Below are positions 1 to 8,590 of a stretch of DNA of 64,000 nt, one piece after another. How positions within the stretch are numbered: the stretch's first letter is position 1; each line of letters begins with the position of its first letter. Both the position numbers and the translations under genes were made by a program. The notes beneath the pieces are model-generated. The model was not told the origin of the DNA. It did no database searches and was given only the letters and a program-made list of their open reading frames with translations. This DNA comes from Trinickia dabaoshanensis (GTDB lineage Bacteria > Pseudomonadota > Gammaproteobacteria > Burkholderiales > Burkholderiaceae), in assembly GCF_002879885.1 (NCBI RefSeq), contig NZ_PNYA01000001.1:124001-188000 (forward strand), in the 5' to 3' direction.

Positions 1-2
1 GG

Positions 3-2240
3 AGTGAAGCCGGCGACGGAGGACGCGCCGAAACGCGCAGTGCTTTCATTCCGTTTTGCGACTACAGCCCCGAATGGATCGCCCTGCGCGAGAGCAATGC
101 ATTGGGCGCGCAGGTCGCGTTTATCGATCTTTCCTGGCAAGACAAGGCGTGGCGCGAGCGCCGTGCGGAGGATGGCAATGACGCCGCGCGCAGCCTGATG
201 GAAGAACGTCATTTTGCGCACAGCCGTTATCTTGGCACGATGGCGCAACGGCTCGGCTGCGTCGACCACCACGAGTTGTGGGACCGTTTGTTCGAACTGC
301 GCGCACCGGCGGCGCAGCCCAACTGGCGGGCGTTCTTTGCGGATGTTTTCCATTGGTGCGCCATGGCGCGGCTGGACTACGAGCACGAGGTGCTGGAGAC
401 CGAAGGCAGCCTGCCACGCGAGCGCCATATGGCCGCACATATTCGTCGCTGGCGGGCCCGGTGCAGCGGTCCGATCGTCGTGGTCACGGGGGGCTTTCAT
501 ACGCTCGAACTCGTGCAGCAATGGCAGCGGACGGAACCCTTGTCCGCCCCCGCCAACGCGAAGAATAACGCCGCCGCGTGGCTGATTCGCTACAGCTTCG
601 ACCGGCTCGATGCATTGAATGGCTATGCCTCCGGCATGCCCTCGCCGGGGTACTACCAGCAGGTGTGGGAACAACTCAGTGGCGGCAGCGTTCCGGGCAC
701 GAGCGGCGAGAGCCCCTACGCGACAGTCGCCGTCGAATGCCTGACGCGCTTCGCACGGCACACCCGCGCCGAAGATTATGCCGACTCGGTTTCGACCGCT
801 CTGGTGCAGGCCGCAGTCGCACAGGCGGCGCGGCTGGCCGCACTGCGCGGCAACGCGGGGCCCGGCCGGCAGGACCTGCTCGACGCAATCCGCTCTTGCT
901 TCATCAAAGGGCCGATCGATGAGGGACAGCGTGGCTTCACCGCCGACCTGAGGCGGTTCCTGAGCGGCTCGCAGGTGGGTGACATCCCGCCCTCGGCCGG
1001 CTCGCCGCCGCTGGTCGAAGACGCACGGCGCCTCGCCCGCAAGGTCGGACTGCGCCTCGACGACAGCACGCCGCGCGTGTCCCGTCTAGATCTTTACCGC
1101 AAGCCCTTGCACCAGGTCCGCAGCCGCTACTTCCACGCGATGGCGTATCTCGGCGCCCCACTGGCAACATGGCTGACCGGGCCCGATTTCCTGGGCAACA
1201 GCCGGCTGCAGTTGATGTTCGAGGAGTGGCAAGTTGCATGGTCGCCATTGGTGGAGGCACGATTGATCGAGCTGGCCTCGACTGGCGTGACGGTCGAGGC
1301 AGCCTGCATGTCCAGGTTACGCCGAGACGAGGACGCGCTAGCCGAACAGGGAAGCGCGCGTAGCGCGAGCGCCGCTGTGATGTTGTTATTGCGCGCGTGT
1401 CTGATCGGTCTGCAGGCACGGCTGCCACAATTGTTGGTCATGTTGGCTACGCATCTCGAAGAGGACAGCAACCTCGGGTCGGTCATCGAATGCGGGCACC
1501 GGCTCGTGACGCTATGGCGCGCTCGAGAACCGCTTGGCGTACAGCAGCACCCGGCGTTGCGGGCATTGCTCGAACAAGTCTGGCCGGCAGCGCTGTTTTT
1601 ACTGCCCAACTTGTCGCAGGTGGATGAAGCCGATGAGGCCAGAGCGGTCACGCAGCTTACGTCACTTCGGGAATTGGGGCGCCTGTTGGCAGCGCTCGAT
1701 CCGCACGAACGGATCGATACCGACGATGCCCGGCTGCACGCACAGCTTGAACGGTTTGCCACCGCGGTCGACACGCCGCCCGCAGTATGCGGCGCGGCGG
1801 CGGCGTTCCTGTTTCTCGATGGCCGTTGGGACGAGCTCGCGCTCGGGAGCCTCCTAGGCCGGCATTTCGGCGTCGGCGCAGACGCTGGGCAAGCGGTGCG
1901 CTTCCTGAACGGCCTGACGACGGCCGCCCCCGAACTGTTGCTGCGCGTACCGGTCTTGCTCGAAGGACTCGATCGGCTGGTACACCTCTGGGGTGCCGAC
2001 GCCTTCATCGCCCACCTGCCCGATCTACGTCAGGCATTCACGCGCCTCAAGCCGCAGGAGACCGCCGCGCTTGCTAGCCGGATAGCTCGGCTACATGGCT
2101 TAGACGACGGTGCGGCATCGCTCGTGCAGATGCATGACGATACCAGCGAAGAAGATCTGCGCACGGGCTTGAAACTCCAGTCCGCCCTGACGGAATGCTT
2201 GCGTCGCGACGGGCTCGCCGGCTGGCTGGGGCAATTTTGA
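3..2240 (+). CDS. DUF5682 family protein, 5' end cut by window edge
   Basis: The frame is open from the left edge (codon beginning at position 3) to TGA at 2238-2240, so the true start lies outside the window. A TTG at 102 is only an internal codon: the 33 codons before it read IPFCDYSPEW and belong to the family. Family hallmarks visible are the FIDL segment, HFAHSRYLG, GGFHTLELV and YASGMPSPGYYQ. DUF5682 proteins are found in operons with a MoxR-type AAA+ ATPase and a vWA-domain protein, which have been proposed to be NTP-dependent conflict systems; the biochemical role of DUF5682 is unknown to me. The ATPase partner should lie left of the window. No vWA gene follows on the right, since the next gene is an opposing AraC regulator, so the system is either ordered differently or incomplete. 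Confidence 0.85.
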   Translation, partial: SEAGDGGRAETRSAFIPFCDYSPEWIALRESNALGAQVAFIDLSWQDKAWRERRAEDGNDAARSLMEERHFAHSRYLGTMAQRLGCVDHHELWDRLFELRAPAAQPNWRAFFADVFHWCAMARLDYEHEVLETEGSLPRERHMAAHIRRWRARCSGPIVVVTGGFHTLELVQQWQRTEPLSAPANAKNNAAAWLIRYSFDRLDALNGYASGMPSPGYYQQVWEQLSGGSVPGTSGESPYATVAVECLTRFARHTRAEDYADSVSTALVQAAVAQAARLAALRGNAGPGRQDLLDAIRSCFIKGPIDEGQRGFTADLRRFLSGSQVGDIPPSAGSPPLVEDARRLARKVGLRLDDSTPRVSRLDLYRKPLHQVRSRYFHAMAYLGAPLATWLTGPDFLGNSRLQLMFEEWQVAWSPLVEARLIELASTGVTVEAACMSRLRRDEDALAEQGSARSASAAVMLLLRACLIGLQARLPQLLVMLATHLEEDSNLGSVIECGHRLVTLWRAREPLGVQQHPALRALLEQVWPAALFLLPNLSQVDEADEARAVTQLTSLRELGRLLAALDPHERIDTDDARLHAQLERFATAVDTPPAVCGAAAAFLFLDGRWDELALGSLLGRHFGVGADAGQAVRFLNGLTTAAPELLLRVPVLLEGLDRLVHLWGADAFIAHLPDLRQAFTRLKPQETAALASRIARLHGLDDGAASLVQMHDDTSEEDLRTGLKLQSALTECLRRDGLAGWLGQF

Positions 2241-2310
2241 ATTTATAGCGAATCGCCAATAAGGACGACGCCCCTTCGCGGAAGCGATCAAGTCTGCGTT
2301 GGCGGCCTGA

Positions 2311-3222
2311 CTATGGTGCCGCACGCGTCTGTTCGCGCGCATAGCGCGCCGGCGGTAGCCCGACATGACGGGCGAATGCGACGCTGAACGCACTCGCCGA
2401 TCCGTAGCCCACGCGCTCCGCGATCTCGGCGATTGAGCGGTTGGTCCGCCTGAGCATGTTCTTCGCCAGCGCCATGCGCCAGTTCAGCAAATAGGCCATC
2501 GGCGCGAGCCCCACCGCGCGGCTGAAACGCTCGAAAAACACCGAGCGCGAAAGTGCCGCCTCCTTGGAAAGCTCGGCGACGGTCCACGCCTTGGCCGGGC
2601 TTTCATGCATACGGCGTAGCGTCACGGCAAGGCGCTCGTCGGCAAGCCCCCGCACGAGGCCCGGGCATGCCGGTGCCCCGGCCGTGGAGCGCAGCGCTTC
2701 GATCAGGAGCACTTCGACGAGGTGGGCGAGGATCACCTCGCGTCCCGCGCGCCGGTCCTGGAACTCGTTTCTGATCAATTGGACGAGGGTAGCGAGTTGC
2801 GGCTCGCCCCTGACGTGTACAACGCGCGGAAGCAACGACACCAACAGGTCCGCGTCGGGCGAGCCAAAGCTGCAATGCCCGGCCAGCATGCTTACATCGG
2901 GCGGCCCTGACGAATCTCCGATCCTGAATTCGCCGGCGCCCAAGGCGACCGGCATCGCCTCGGGCGCGCCGGGCGGAACCGGCACGGCACTCGACATCGC
3001 GCCACCGTACGCGTCAGGGACGAGAATGAAGTCCCCGGAGCACAGTTCGATCGCTTCGCTTCCGTCAATGGCAATCCGGCAGGCTCCCGCGAGAACGACG
3101 CAATAAAGGGGCTGCCCGGCGTCCGAACGACGGATGTGCCAGGCGCCGGCCCCGACGACGAGCTTCGAATGCCGGGCACTCGGCTGCAGCAGCGTGACGA
3201 CGTCCGCGAGCGGGTCGATCAT
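2311..3222 (-). CDS. AraC family regulator with cupin N-terminus (copy 1)
   Basis: About 303 residues. The N-terminal two thirds is a cupin-type effector domain of the AraC_binding/cupin_6 kind (begins MIDPLADVVTLL). The C-terminal ~100 residues are a double helix-turn-helix (VAELSKEAALSRSVFFERF and IAEIAERVGYGSASAFSVAF). I chose the ATG at 3222 rather than the upstream in-frame codon at 3276 because it matches the N-terminus of the paralogue at 7664 (MDPLSDVLSLL). It is divergent from the short-chain dehydrogenase at 3321 with a 98-bp gap, the usual arrangement for a regulator controlling its neighbour. The effector is unknown. Confidence 0.9.
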   Translation of the reverse strand: MIDPLADVVTLLQPSARHSKLVVGAGAWHIRRSDAGQPLYCVVLAGACRIAIDGSEAIELCSGDFILVPDAYGGAMSSAVPVPPGAPEAMPVALGAGEFRIGDSSGPPDVSMLAGHCSFGSPDADLLVSLLPRVVHVRGEPQLATLVQLIRNEFQDRRAGREVILAHLVEVLLIEALRSTAGAPACPGLVRGLADERLAVTLRRMHESPAKAWTVAELSKEAALSRSVFFERFSRAVGLAPMAYLLNWRMALAKNMLRRTNRSIAEIAERVGYGSASAFSVAFARHVGLPPARYAREQTRAAP

Positions 3223-3320
3223 ACCCGGACTCCCACTAATAAAATCAGGACTCGCGATTATAGATAGTCCACCCACGGCGGTCTATCGTCTGAGCCTTGT
3301 CAGCCACTCCTGGGAGTCAC
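3223..3320. promoter_or_regulatory. Divergent AraC/SDR control region with GGACTC direct repeats
   Basis: The 98-bp gap between the divergent regulator and dehydrogenase contains GGACTC at 3227-3232 and again at 3248-3253, exactly 21 bp apart, on the same strand. It also contains a related inverted AGTCC near 3265-3270. Two half-sites one pair of helical turns apart are typical of AraC-family operators. The link to this regulator is inferred from position only. Confidence 0.4.
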
Positions 3321-4064
3321 ATGAAAACCGTTCTGATCACCGGATGCTCGTCCGGCTTCGGCCTCGAAACCGCCCAATACTTCGCCGAGCGCGACTGGAA
3401 GGTTCTGGCAACGATGCGCACGCCTCGGGAAGATCTACTGCCTGCCCACGAAAATTTGCGTGTGCTCTCGCTGGACGTGACCGACCCGGACAGTATCCGG
3501 AAAGCGGTCGAGACCGCCGGATCGATCGACGCGCTCGTCAACAATGCGGGCTTCGGCGCCGCGGCGCCTTTCGAGGTCACGCCGATACAAACGATACGCG
3601 AAGTCTTCGAGACCAACGCGTTCGGCACGATGGCCGTGACGCAGGCGGTCCTGCCGCAATTCAGGCAGCGCAAGACCGGCGTGGTCGTGAACGTCTCGTC
3701 GAGCGTAACGTTGAAAGCGATCCCGCTGATTGGCGCGTATGCGGCGAGCAAGGCGGCGGTCAACGCATTCACCGAATCGATGGCGCTCGAACTCGGCGCC
3801 TTCGGCGTGCGAGCGCATCTCGTGCTGCCCGGGCGGGCGCCCGATACGCGCTTCGCGGAAAACGGCCGGCCCCACATGCACGGTCTCGATCACGCGGCCT
3901 ATGCCGGGCTCGTGCAGGGCTTCATGGCGGGATTGAATGAGCCAGGACCGGTCACGCACGCGCGCGACGTGGCCGAAGCGGTATGGCGCGCAGTGACCGA
4001 CCCGTCATCTCCGTTACGTATTCCCGCCGGCGCGGATGCCGTGCTCTGGGCCCAGGGGGGTTGA
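3321..4064 (+). CDS. Short-chain dehydrogenase/reductase (classical SDR)
   Basis: A 247-residue classical SDR oxidoreductase. The nucleotide-binding motif TGCSSGFG is at residues 7-14, NNAG is near residue 75, the catalytic serine lies in VNVSSS, and the YAASK motif carries Tyr and Lys near residue 142-146. The start at 3321 is preceded by GGGAG at a good distance; an earlier in-frame codon at 3297 would put the Rossmann strand too far in. The substrate cannot be told from sequence. It is divergently paired with an AraC regulator, probably its controller. Confidence 0.9.
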   Translation: MKTVLITGCSSGFGLETAQYFAERDWKVLATMRTPREDLLPAHENLRVLSLDVTDPDSIRKAVETAGSIDALVNNAGFGAAAPFEVTPIQTIREVFETNAFGTMAVTQAVLPQFRQRKTGVVVNVSSSVTLKAIPLIGAYAASKAAVNAFTESMALELGAFGVRAHLVLPGRAPDTRFAENGRPHMHGLDHAAYAGLVQGFMAGLNEPGPVTHARDVAEAVWRAVTDPSSPLRIPAGADAVLWAQGG

Positions 4065-4102
4065 GCCGGAGCCTGCCCTCACCTATATCGCGCGCAAAAG
4101 AC

Positions 4103-4126
4103 CGCCCCGGCCTCGATGCCGGGGCG
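4103..4126 (-). terminator. Hairpin terminator between convergent genes
   Basis: A 9-bp perfect GC stem (4103-4111 with 4118-4126, loop CTCGAT). On the minus strand it is followed by GTCTTTT, so it most likely ends the hydrolase-methyltransferase transcript. It also sits just after the SDR stop codon at 4064. Confidence 0.6.
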
Positions 4127-4141
4127 ACGCGCCGTCGCTTA

Positions 4142-4179
4142 TGGGTAGTCGTCGCTTATTCGTATTCGTCGACTACCCA
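4142..4179. repeat. 10-bp inverted repeat straddling a stop codon
   Basis: TGGGTAGTCG at 4142-4151 is the exact reverse complement of 4170-4179, with an 18-nt loop that contains the methyltransferase stop codon (4156-4158). It may fold in the mRNA just at the end of translation. No function is established. Confidence 0.5.
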
Positions 4180-4719
4180 GTAGCGGGCAGGCCAGAAATA
4201 GAGCGAGACGAGCCCGCGCCGGCTTCCTCGACGAACCGCGGACGCCTTGCGCCCCCGAAACAAAAACGTATTGGAAACGACGGCAGTACCCCATTTCAAG
4301 TGCCTATCGAGCAGATCGCCGACCCCGGGCATGACGGACGGCATCAAATAGCAAACGATCGCGTGGGCGCCGCGAAGATGACTGCGATGGAAGTTGCCCC
4401 ATCTGAGCCTAACGTTCGGCAATCCAGACGCTCTCAGTCGCGATATCAAATACGGCAACAGCGATATCTCGATCCCTTCGATCGTCGCTTCGGGAAATGC
4501 GCGTGCGAGTGCGACCACCAACGCACCCCACCCGCTTCCGAGATCGATGATCACGGCAGACCGGGCAAGCTTCGCGTGTTTGAGCAACGCGATGACGTCG
4601 GCGGCTTCGACGCCTCTCGAGGAAAGCGTCGGCACGCCCGTCAGCGCCGTGAAAATCACGAGACTGAGGCCCGCGAGCAGCGTCAGGACGACGGCTGCAT
4701 ACGGCAGCAGCGTCATCAT
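4156..4719 (-). CDS. Membrane-anchored class I SAM-dependent methyltransferase
   Basis: A 187-residue protein. One hydrophobic segment spans residues 5-27. It is followed by a small methyltransferase core with SAM-binding motif I (IIDLGSGWGALV, about residues 57-68) and an acidic residue at the end of strand beta-2 (IEGIE). The N-terminal segment suggests anchoring in the inner membrane with the catalytic part cytoplasmic. The start ATG at 4719 overlaps the stop of the upstream hydrolase gene (ATGATGA), so the two are translationally coupled. The frame remains open far upstream, but that part is a shadow of the hydrolase gene. The substrate is unknown. Confidence 0.8.
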   Translation of the reverse strand: MMTLLPYAAVVLTLLAGLSLVIFTALTGVPTLSSRGVEAADVIALLKHAKLARSAVIIDLGSGWGALVVALARAFPEATIEGIEISLLPYLISRLRASGLPNVRLRWGNFHRSHLRGAHAIVCYLMPSVMPGVGDLLDRHLKWGTAVVSNTFLFRGRKASAVRRGSRRGLVSLYFWPARYWVVDEYE

Positions 4720-6515
4720 CGATGCGCAATGCGCGGCAGCAACAGGTACGACCGATGTTCCCCACCGGTCGCGACCGTGTTCGTCCCGCCATACAGCGTG
4801 GCGCTGCGGTTCGGGTGAGCGGCGAAAAAGAGCCCTGAATGATGGGCGTCGGGAAGCGCGTAATCGTCGGCATGCACGATGTTCGCATTCGGTCCGTATC
4901 CGAAATCCTGGCCTTGGATCGTCAACGCAAGTCGATAGCCCCTGGGAATGACGATACTCGTCGGCTCGGTAAATTCGACGTCGACGGGATAGAGCTGCCC
5001 GGGCGTCATCGGCTCCGAAGCGACATGAGGATGGAAAAGCTCGTATGGCGTCGACCTCGTCCGATCGACGGCGCGGTGCGATACGCGCAGATAGCCGAGA
5101 TCCAACGGCACGTTCGGATCGCTGTTGCCCACGAAAGTGACGTCCCGCCCCTGCGGATCGATCAGCCTGAGCGCCGCGAAGATATCCATGTCCGCCGTCG
5201 AAGAACCCACCCACAGCCTCACGCCGATCGGGCCGGTGAATTCCGTCTCCTCGCTGAAGGGCTGCGTCGTAAAAGTCAGCCCGTCCCCAAGTCCGGCGTA
5301 GGATTTCCGAGCGGCCGCCAGATGTTCTAGACCCGGCGCCATCGAAGCGTTCGCCGCATCGAGATAGTAGCGTTGCCAGTGCGTGCCCGGCAGCGGCCAC
5401 GCGGCAGCGCTCCTCCAAACTGTTCCGTTGGGCCGGCGCACTTGCACCGCGACGCGCGGCTCTTTCTCCCAACCATTGTCCAGGCCCTTGAGGAAATGAT
5501 CGAAGAAGCGTTTTTGCAGCGCAAGCGCCTCGTCCGAATAGAAAGGCGTCAGATGGTCGCCGGTTTGAATCCGCAGCCATTTGTCCTTGCTGGCGGCGAA
5601 GCGGTAGCCTGCCGTGCTCCAGTCCGTCCAATTGGCAACATCGAGTAGCGGTACCTCGATCCGGCTCGCGTCGGGCGTACGCTCTCGGTAGTAGGCGTCG
5701 TCAAAGGGGTGCTGCGCGAAGGCTTCGACGGGGTCGACGCGGTTTTGCTGCAAGGCGTCCGCGGCAAGCGGCACACCCGTATCCGTGCCGCCGTTGATGG
5801 AATCGAACAACGGTGTTTGCGCATTACCGTTCTGATTGGGGACGACCTGATGAGTCCACCAGAACTCCCATGCAACGTTCAAGATGCCGCCGTAGTAGGC
5901 GATTTCTCGATATGGATCGAACGCGCCTTCCCAGGGCAGTATCGCCGCAAGGCCTTCCGGCTGTAACGCGGCCACTTGATACTGATTGATCGCATGGAAC
6001 GACGTGCCGAGCAGACCGACCCTTCCCGAACTCCAGGCCTGGCGGGCAGCCCACGTAATCAGCGTCGCGTAGTCTTCGGTCTCTCGCGGCGAGAAGGGAT
6101 CGAGTACGCCCGGGGATGCGCCGGCCCCGCGAACGTCGGCGTGAATGACGATGTAACCGTCGGCTACCCACCGCTCGGGATCGGGCGCCTCGAATCGGAG
6201 GTAGCGGCAAGAGGATTCCTTGCATAAATCCGGATACTTGGCCATCAACTTCGCCCACGATGTTTTGTAGGCCGGCGCGTCCGCCATGCTCGTATCCTTG
6301 CCGTAGGGACCCATCAACATGAGCACGGGATATCGGCCGGACTTTTCGGGGCGATAGATATTGACGCGCAACTGCTCGCCGTCGGTCATCGCGACCGGCA
6401 CGTCATGGTCGAAGATCATCCCTGGAACGCCGCTATCGACCTGCTTCGCCAGACAAGGCTGGGCCAATGCGATGTGCAAGGCCGCGATCCACGGCGCGAT
6501 TCGCGTAAGACGCAT
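4716..6515 (-). CDS. Secreted CocE/NonD (S15) family hydrolase
   Basis: A 599-residue alpha/beta hydrolase of the X-Pro dipeptidyl-peptidase/CocE esterase family. A signal peptide covers residues 1-23 (cleavage likely after CLA), placing it outside the cytoplasm. Catalytic serine 172 lies in LLGTSFHA, DVRGAGASPG (127-136) forms the oxyanion-side loop, and a candidate histidine is His321 in TGDHL. The C-terminal third is the jelly-roll domain typical of the family. Family members cleave acyl or peptide bonds (cocaine esterase, cephalosporin/glutaryl acylases, X-Pro peptidases); which applies here cannot be told. It is cotranscribed with the membrane methyltransferase through a 4-bp overlap. 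Confidence 0.85.
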   Translation of the reverse strand: MRLTRIAPWIAALHIALAQPCLAKQVDSGVPGMIFDHDVPVAMTDGEQLRVNIYRPEKSGRYPVLMLMGPYGKDTSMADAPAYKTSWAKLMAKYPDLCKESSCRYLRFEAPDPERWVADGYIVIHADVRGAGASPGVLDPFSPRETEDYATLITWAARQAWSSGRVGLLGTSFHAINQYQVAALQPEGLAAILPWEGAFDPYREIAYYGGILNVAWEFWWTHQVVPNQNGNAQTPLFDSINGGTDTGVPLAADALQQNRVDPVEAFAQHPFDDAYYRERTPDASRIEVPLLDVANWTDWSTAGYRFAASKDKWLRIQTGDHLTPFYSDEALALQKRFFDHFLKGLDNGWEKEPRVAVQVRRPNGTVWRSAAAWPLPGTHWQRYYLDAANASMAPGLEHLAAARKSYAGLGDGLTFTTQPFSEETEFTGPIGVRLWVGSSTADMDIFAALRLIDPQGRDVTFVGNSDPNVPLDLGYLRVSHRAVDRTRSTPYELFHPHVASEPMTPGQLYPVDVEFTEPTSIVIPRGYRLALTIQGQDFGYGPNANIVHADDYALPDAHHSGLFFAAHPNRSATLYGGTNTVATGGEHRSYLLLPRIAHR

Positions 6516-6596
6516 GATGAGATTTCCTCATTGATCGATACGGCAATTGCGCCGTGTCATCGCGGTTCGGTAACCGCGGCAGGATACGGTTGGCGA

Positions 6597-7562
6597 TCAA
6601 CGGCCCCGATCGCTCAACGCGGCCGCAAGGTCGTTCATCAATGGAGCATGCCGTGGGGTCCAGCCCAGGCGCTCCTGCGTGAGCTGACTGGAAACCGGAT
6701 TGTCCGTAGCGGCAAACGGCGCGAGCCAGCCGAAATGCTTTGCGCAGTCTTTGGCGAGCAAAGGCACCACAGGGATGTCGAGGTGGCGTCCGATCGCATC
6801 GGCGATATCGCGGAACGGCATTCCCTCCTCGGCCGCGCCGTGATAGCGGGCACCGGGCTCCCCGTTTTCGAGCGCCAGTCGAAAGAGCCGCGATGCGTCC
6901 AGCCTGTGCACGGCGGCCCATCGGTTGAGCCCATCGCCGGGATAGGCGGACATCCGCTTTTTCCGCGCGATCTCGATCAACCGCGTGACGAGCCCGAGCT
7001 TCGTCTCGTCATGTACCGAGGGCGGTAGCCGAACGACGGTGGCGTTCACGCCGCTACGTACAAGACCCAATGCGGCCTGCTCGGAATGCGCCCTCGCGCC
7101 GCCAACGGCACGGCGATCGGCATCGTCGGTCTCTTGCGCGGGCCGCCCTGCTGCCATCGCCATCGTTGGAAAGGCGATGACGAGCGAGCCCTTCCGCATT
7201 CCGAGCGCCTCGCCGAAGGTTTCGATAGCGCGCTGATCCACACCGACCGCCGCAGCCGCGAAGCGCTCGACGATACGCGCCGGCGGCCCGCCGAACAGTA
7301 TCCGCGCGCGAATGCCGAGACTGGCGTGCGACAACGCGTGGAAGAAGGCAGTGTGGATCACACCGTCGGCGAGCGCTGCCTCCTGGCGCAAGATATCGAG
7401 GTCCTCGATCGTCCCGCGACGTGCCTTCGCCCCCATGCGCTCGAGTGCGGCGGCTGCATGCGCCGAACGCACGAGGCCTGTCACCGCGTGGCCCGCGGTG
7501 ACCAGTTCGCGAACGACGGCGGAACCGATGAAGCCCGTCGCCCCTGTGATGAATATCCGCAT
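6597..7562 (-). CDS. NAD(P)-binding atypical SDR (epimerase-like)
   Basis: A 321-residue extended/atypical SDR with N-terminal TGATGFIGSAV (about residues 6-16), a second strand ending LVRS, and an SEQAAL helix followed by VRLPPSVHD. The usual YxxxK catalytic pair is not evident, as in several atypical SDRs that bind NAD(P) but have other or no redox roles. The start at 7562 is chosen because MRIFITGATG begins the Rossmann fold directly. It is divergent from the second AraC regulator (101-bp gap), repeating the regulator/SDR layout seen at 2311-4064. Confidence 0.85.
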   Translation of the reverse strand: MRIFITGATGFIGSAVVRELVTAGHAVTGLVRSAHAAAALERMGAKARRGTIEDLDILRQEAALADGVIHTAFFHALSHASLGIRARILFGGPPARIVERFAAAAVGVDQRAIETFGEALGMRKGSLVIAFPTMAMAAGRPAQETDDADRRAVGGARAHSEQAALGLVRSGVNATVVRLPPSVHDETKLGLVTRLIEIARKKRMSAYPGDGLNRWAAVHRLDASRLFRLALENGEPGARYHGAAEEGMPFRDIADAIGRHLDIPVVPLLAKDCAKHFGWLAPFAATDNPVSSQLTQERLGWTPRHAPLMNDLAAALSDRGR

Positions 7563-7648
7563 CGCACCTCTCCCGTTCAAATTCGGGTACAGCTTAGGGC
7601 GTTGAATCGGAACGATCTATGCCTTAAAGTTCGCTTTTAGTATTCATT

Positions 7649-7658
7649 CGTTCGAACG
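7649..7658. promoter_or_regulatory. 10-bp palindrome just before the AraC start
   Basis: CGTTCGAACG is a perfect palindrome ending 5 bp before the ATG at 7664, where a ribosome binding site would be expected and no clear Shine-Dalgarno sequence is seen. It could be an autoregulatory operator or simply chance. Confidence 0.3.
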
Positions 7659-7663
7659 ACATC

Positions 7664-8590
7664 ATGGATCCACTATCAGACGTCTTGTCGCTTTTAAAGC
7701 TCCGCAGCTATGTGTCCGGCGGCTTCGATGCGAGCGGGGATTGGGCCGTGCAATTCGGTCCATTCGAGGGGATCAAGTTTCATGCGGTGCTTCGAGGCCG
7801 GTGCTGGCTCTGCGTCGATGGCGAACCTGAGCCCTTGGAGGTTGCCGAAGGCGAGTGCTTTCTACTTGCGCGAGGCAAACCCTTTCGCATCGCGAGCGAC
7901 CTTGCGGCAGAGCCGGTCGCGTTCGGCACGCTGGTGCCGCCGGCCAAGGACGGCCGCATCGTGACCCACAACGGCGGCGGCGAATTCCTGAGCGTCGGCG
8001 GATATTTCACGCTGGCCGACGGTCAGGCCGATCTGCTGTTAGACGTGCTCCCCGCGGTCATCCACGTGCGAGAGGAACCAGGCCCGTCAACGTTGCGATG
8101 GTGTATCGAGCGCATGAGAGAGGAATTGCGCGAACCGCAGCCGGGCGGCGGCATCGTCGCGCAGCAGTTAGCTACCCTCGTGCTCGTGCAAGCGTTGCGG
8201 CTACAGCTTGCAGGCGGGCGTAACGAACCCGGCGGCTGGCTTTTCGCGCTCGCGGATAAACGGATGCGCGCGGTGATCGACGCGATGCACGAGACGCCCG
8301 GCGCGAAATGGACCCTGCAGACGCTGGCCGAGCAGGCTGCCATGTCGCGTACGAGTTTCGCGCTCCGATTCAAAGAACTCGTCGGCCTCTCGCCGATGGA
8401 CTATCTGACGCGGTGGCGTATGACCTTGGCCGCCGCCAAGCTGACGCAGTCGCGCGACTCGGTTGCTGAAATCGGGCTCGCGCTTGGGTATGAATCGGAA
8501 AAGTCCTTCAGCACGGCGTTCAAAAGGATCATGAAATGCGCCCCGCGCCAGTATGGCCGCCGGCAAATCAATGGGGGTGTGTCGAATTGA
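7664..8590 (+). CDS. AraC family regulator with cupin N-terminus (copy 2)
   Basis: A 308-residue paralogue of the regulator at 2311-3222. It has the same MDPLSDVLSLL opening, a cupin effector domain, and a C-terminal double helix-turn-helix (LQTLAEQAAMSRTSFALRF; VAEIGLALGYESEKSFSTAF). It probably regulates the divergent SDR at 7562. Its TGA ends at 8590 and the convergent AbiEii stop begins at 8591, so there is no spacer between them. This marks the edge of the defence block. Confidence 0.9.
   Translation: MDPLSDVLSLLKLRSYVSGGFDASGDWAVQFGPFEGIKFHAVLRGRCWLCVDGEPEPLEVAEGECFLLARGKPFRIASDLAAEPVAFGTLVPPAKDGRIVTHNGGGEFLSVGGYFTLADGQADLLLDVLPAVIHVREEPGPSTLRWCIERMREELREPQPGGGIVAQQLATLVLVQALRLQLAGGRNEPGGWLFALADKRMRAVIDAMHETPGAKWTLQTLAEQAAMSRTSFALRFKELVGLSPMDYLTRWRMTLAAAKLTQSRDSVAEIGLALGYESEKSFSTAFKRIMKCAPRQYGRRQINGGVSN

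Noticed and set aside
4720-5631. Upstream extension of the methyltransferase frame
   Set aside because: This part lies inside the CocE hydrolase gene in another frame and is Arg/Ala-rich without family features; the ATGATGA overlap gives the real start.
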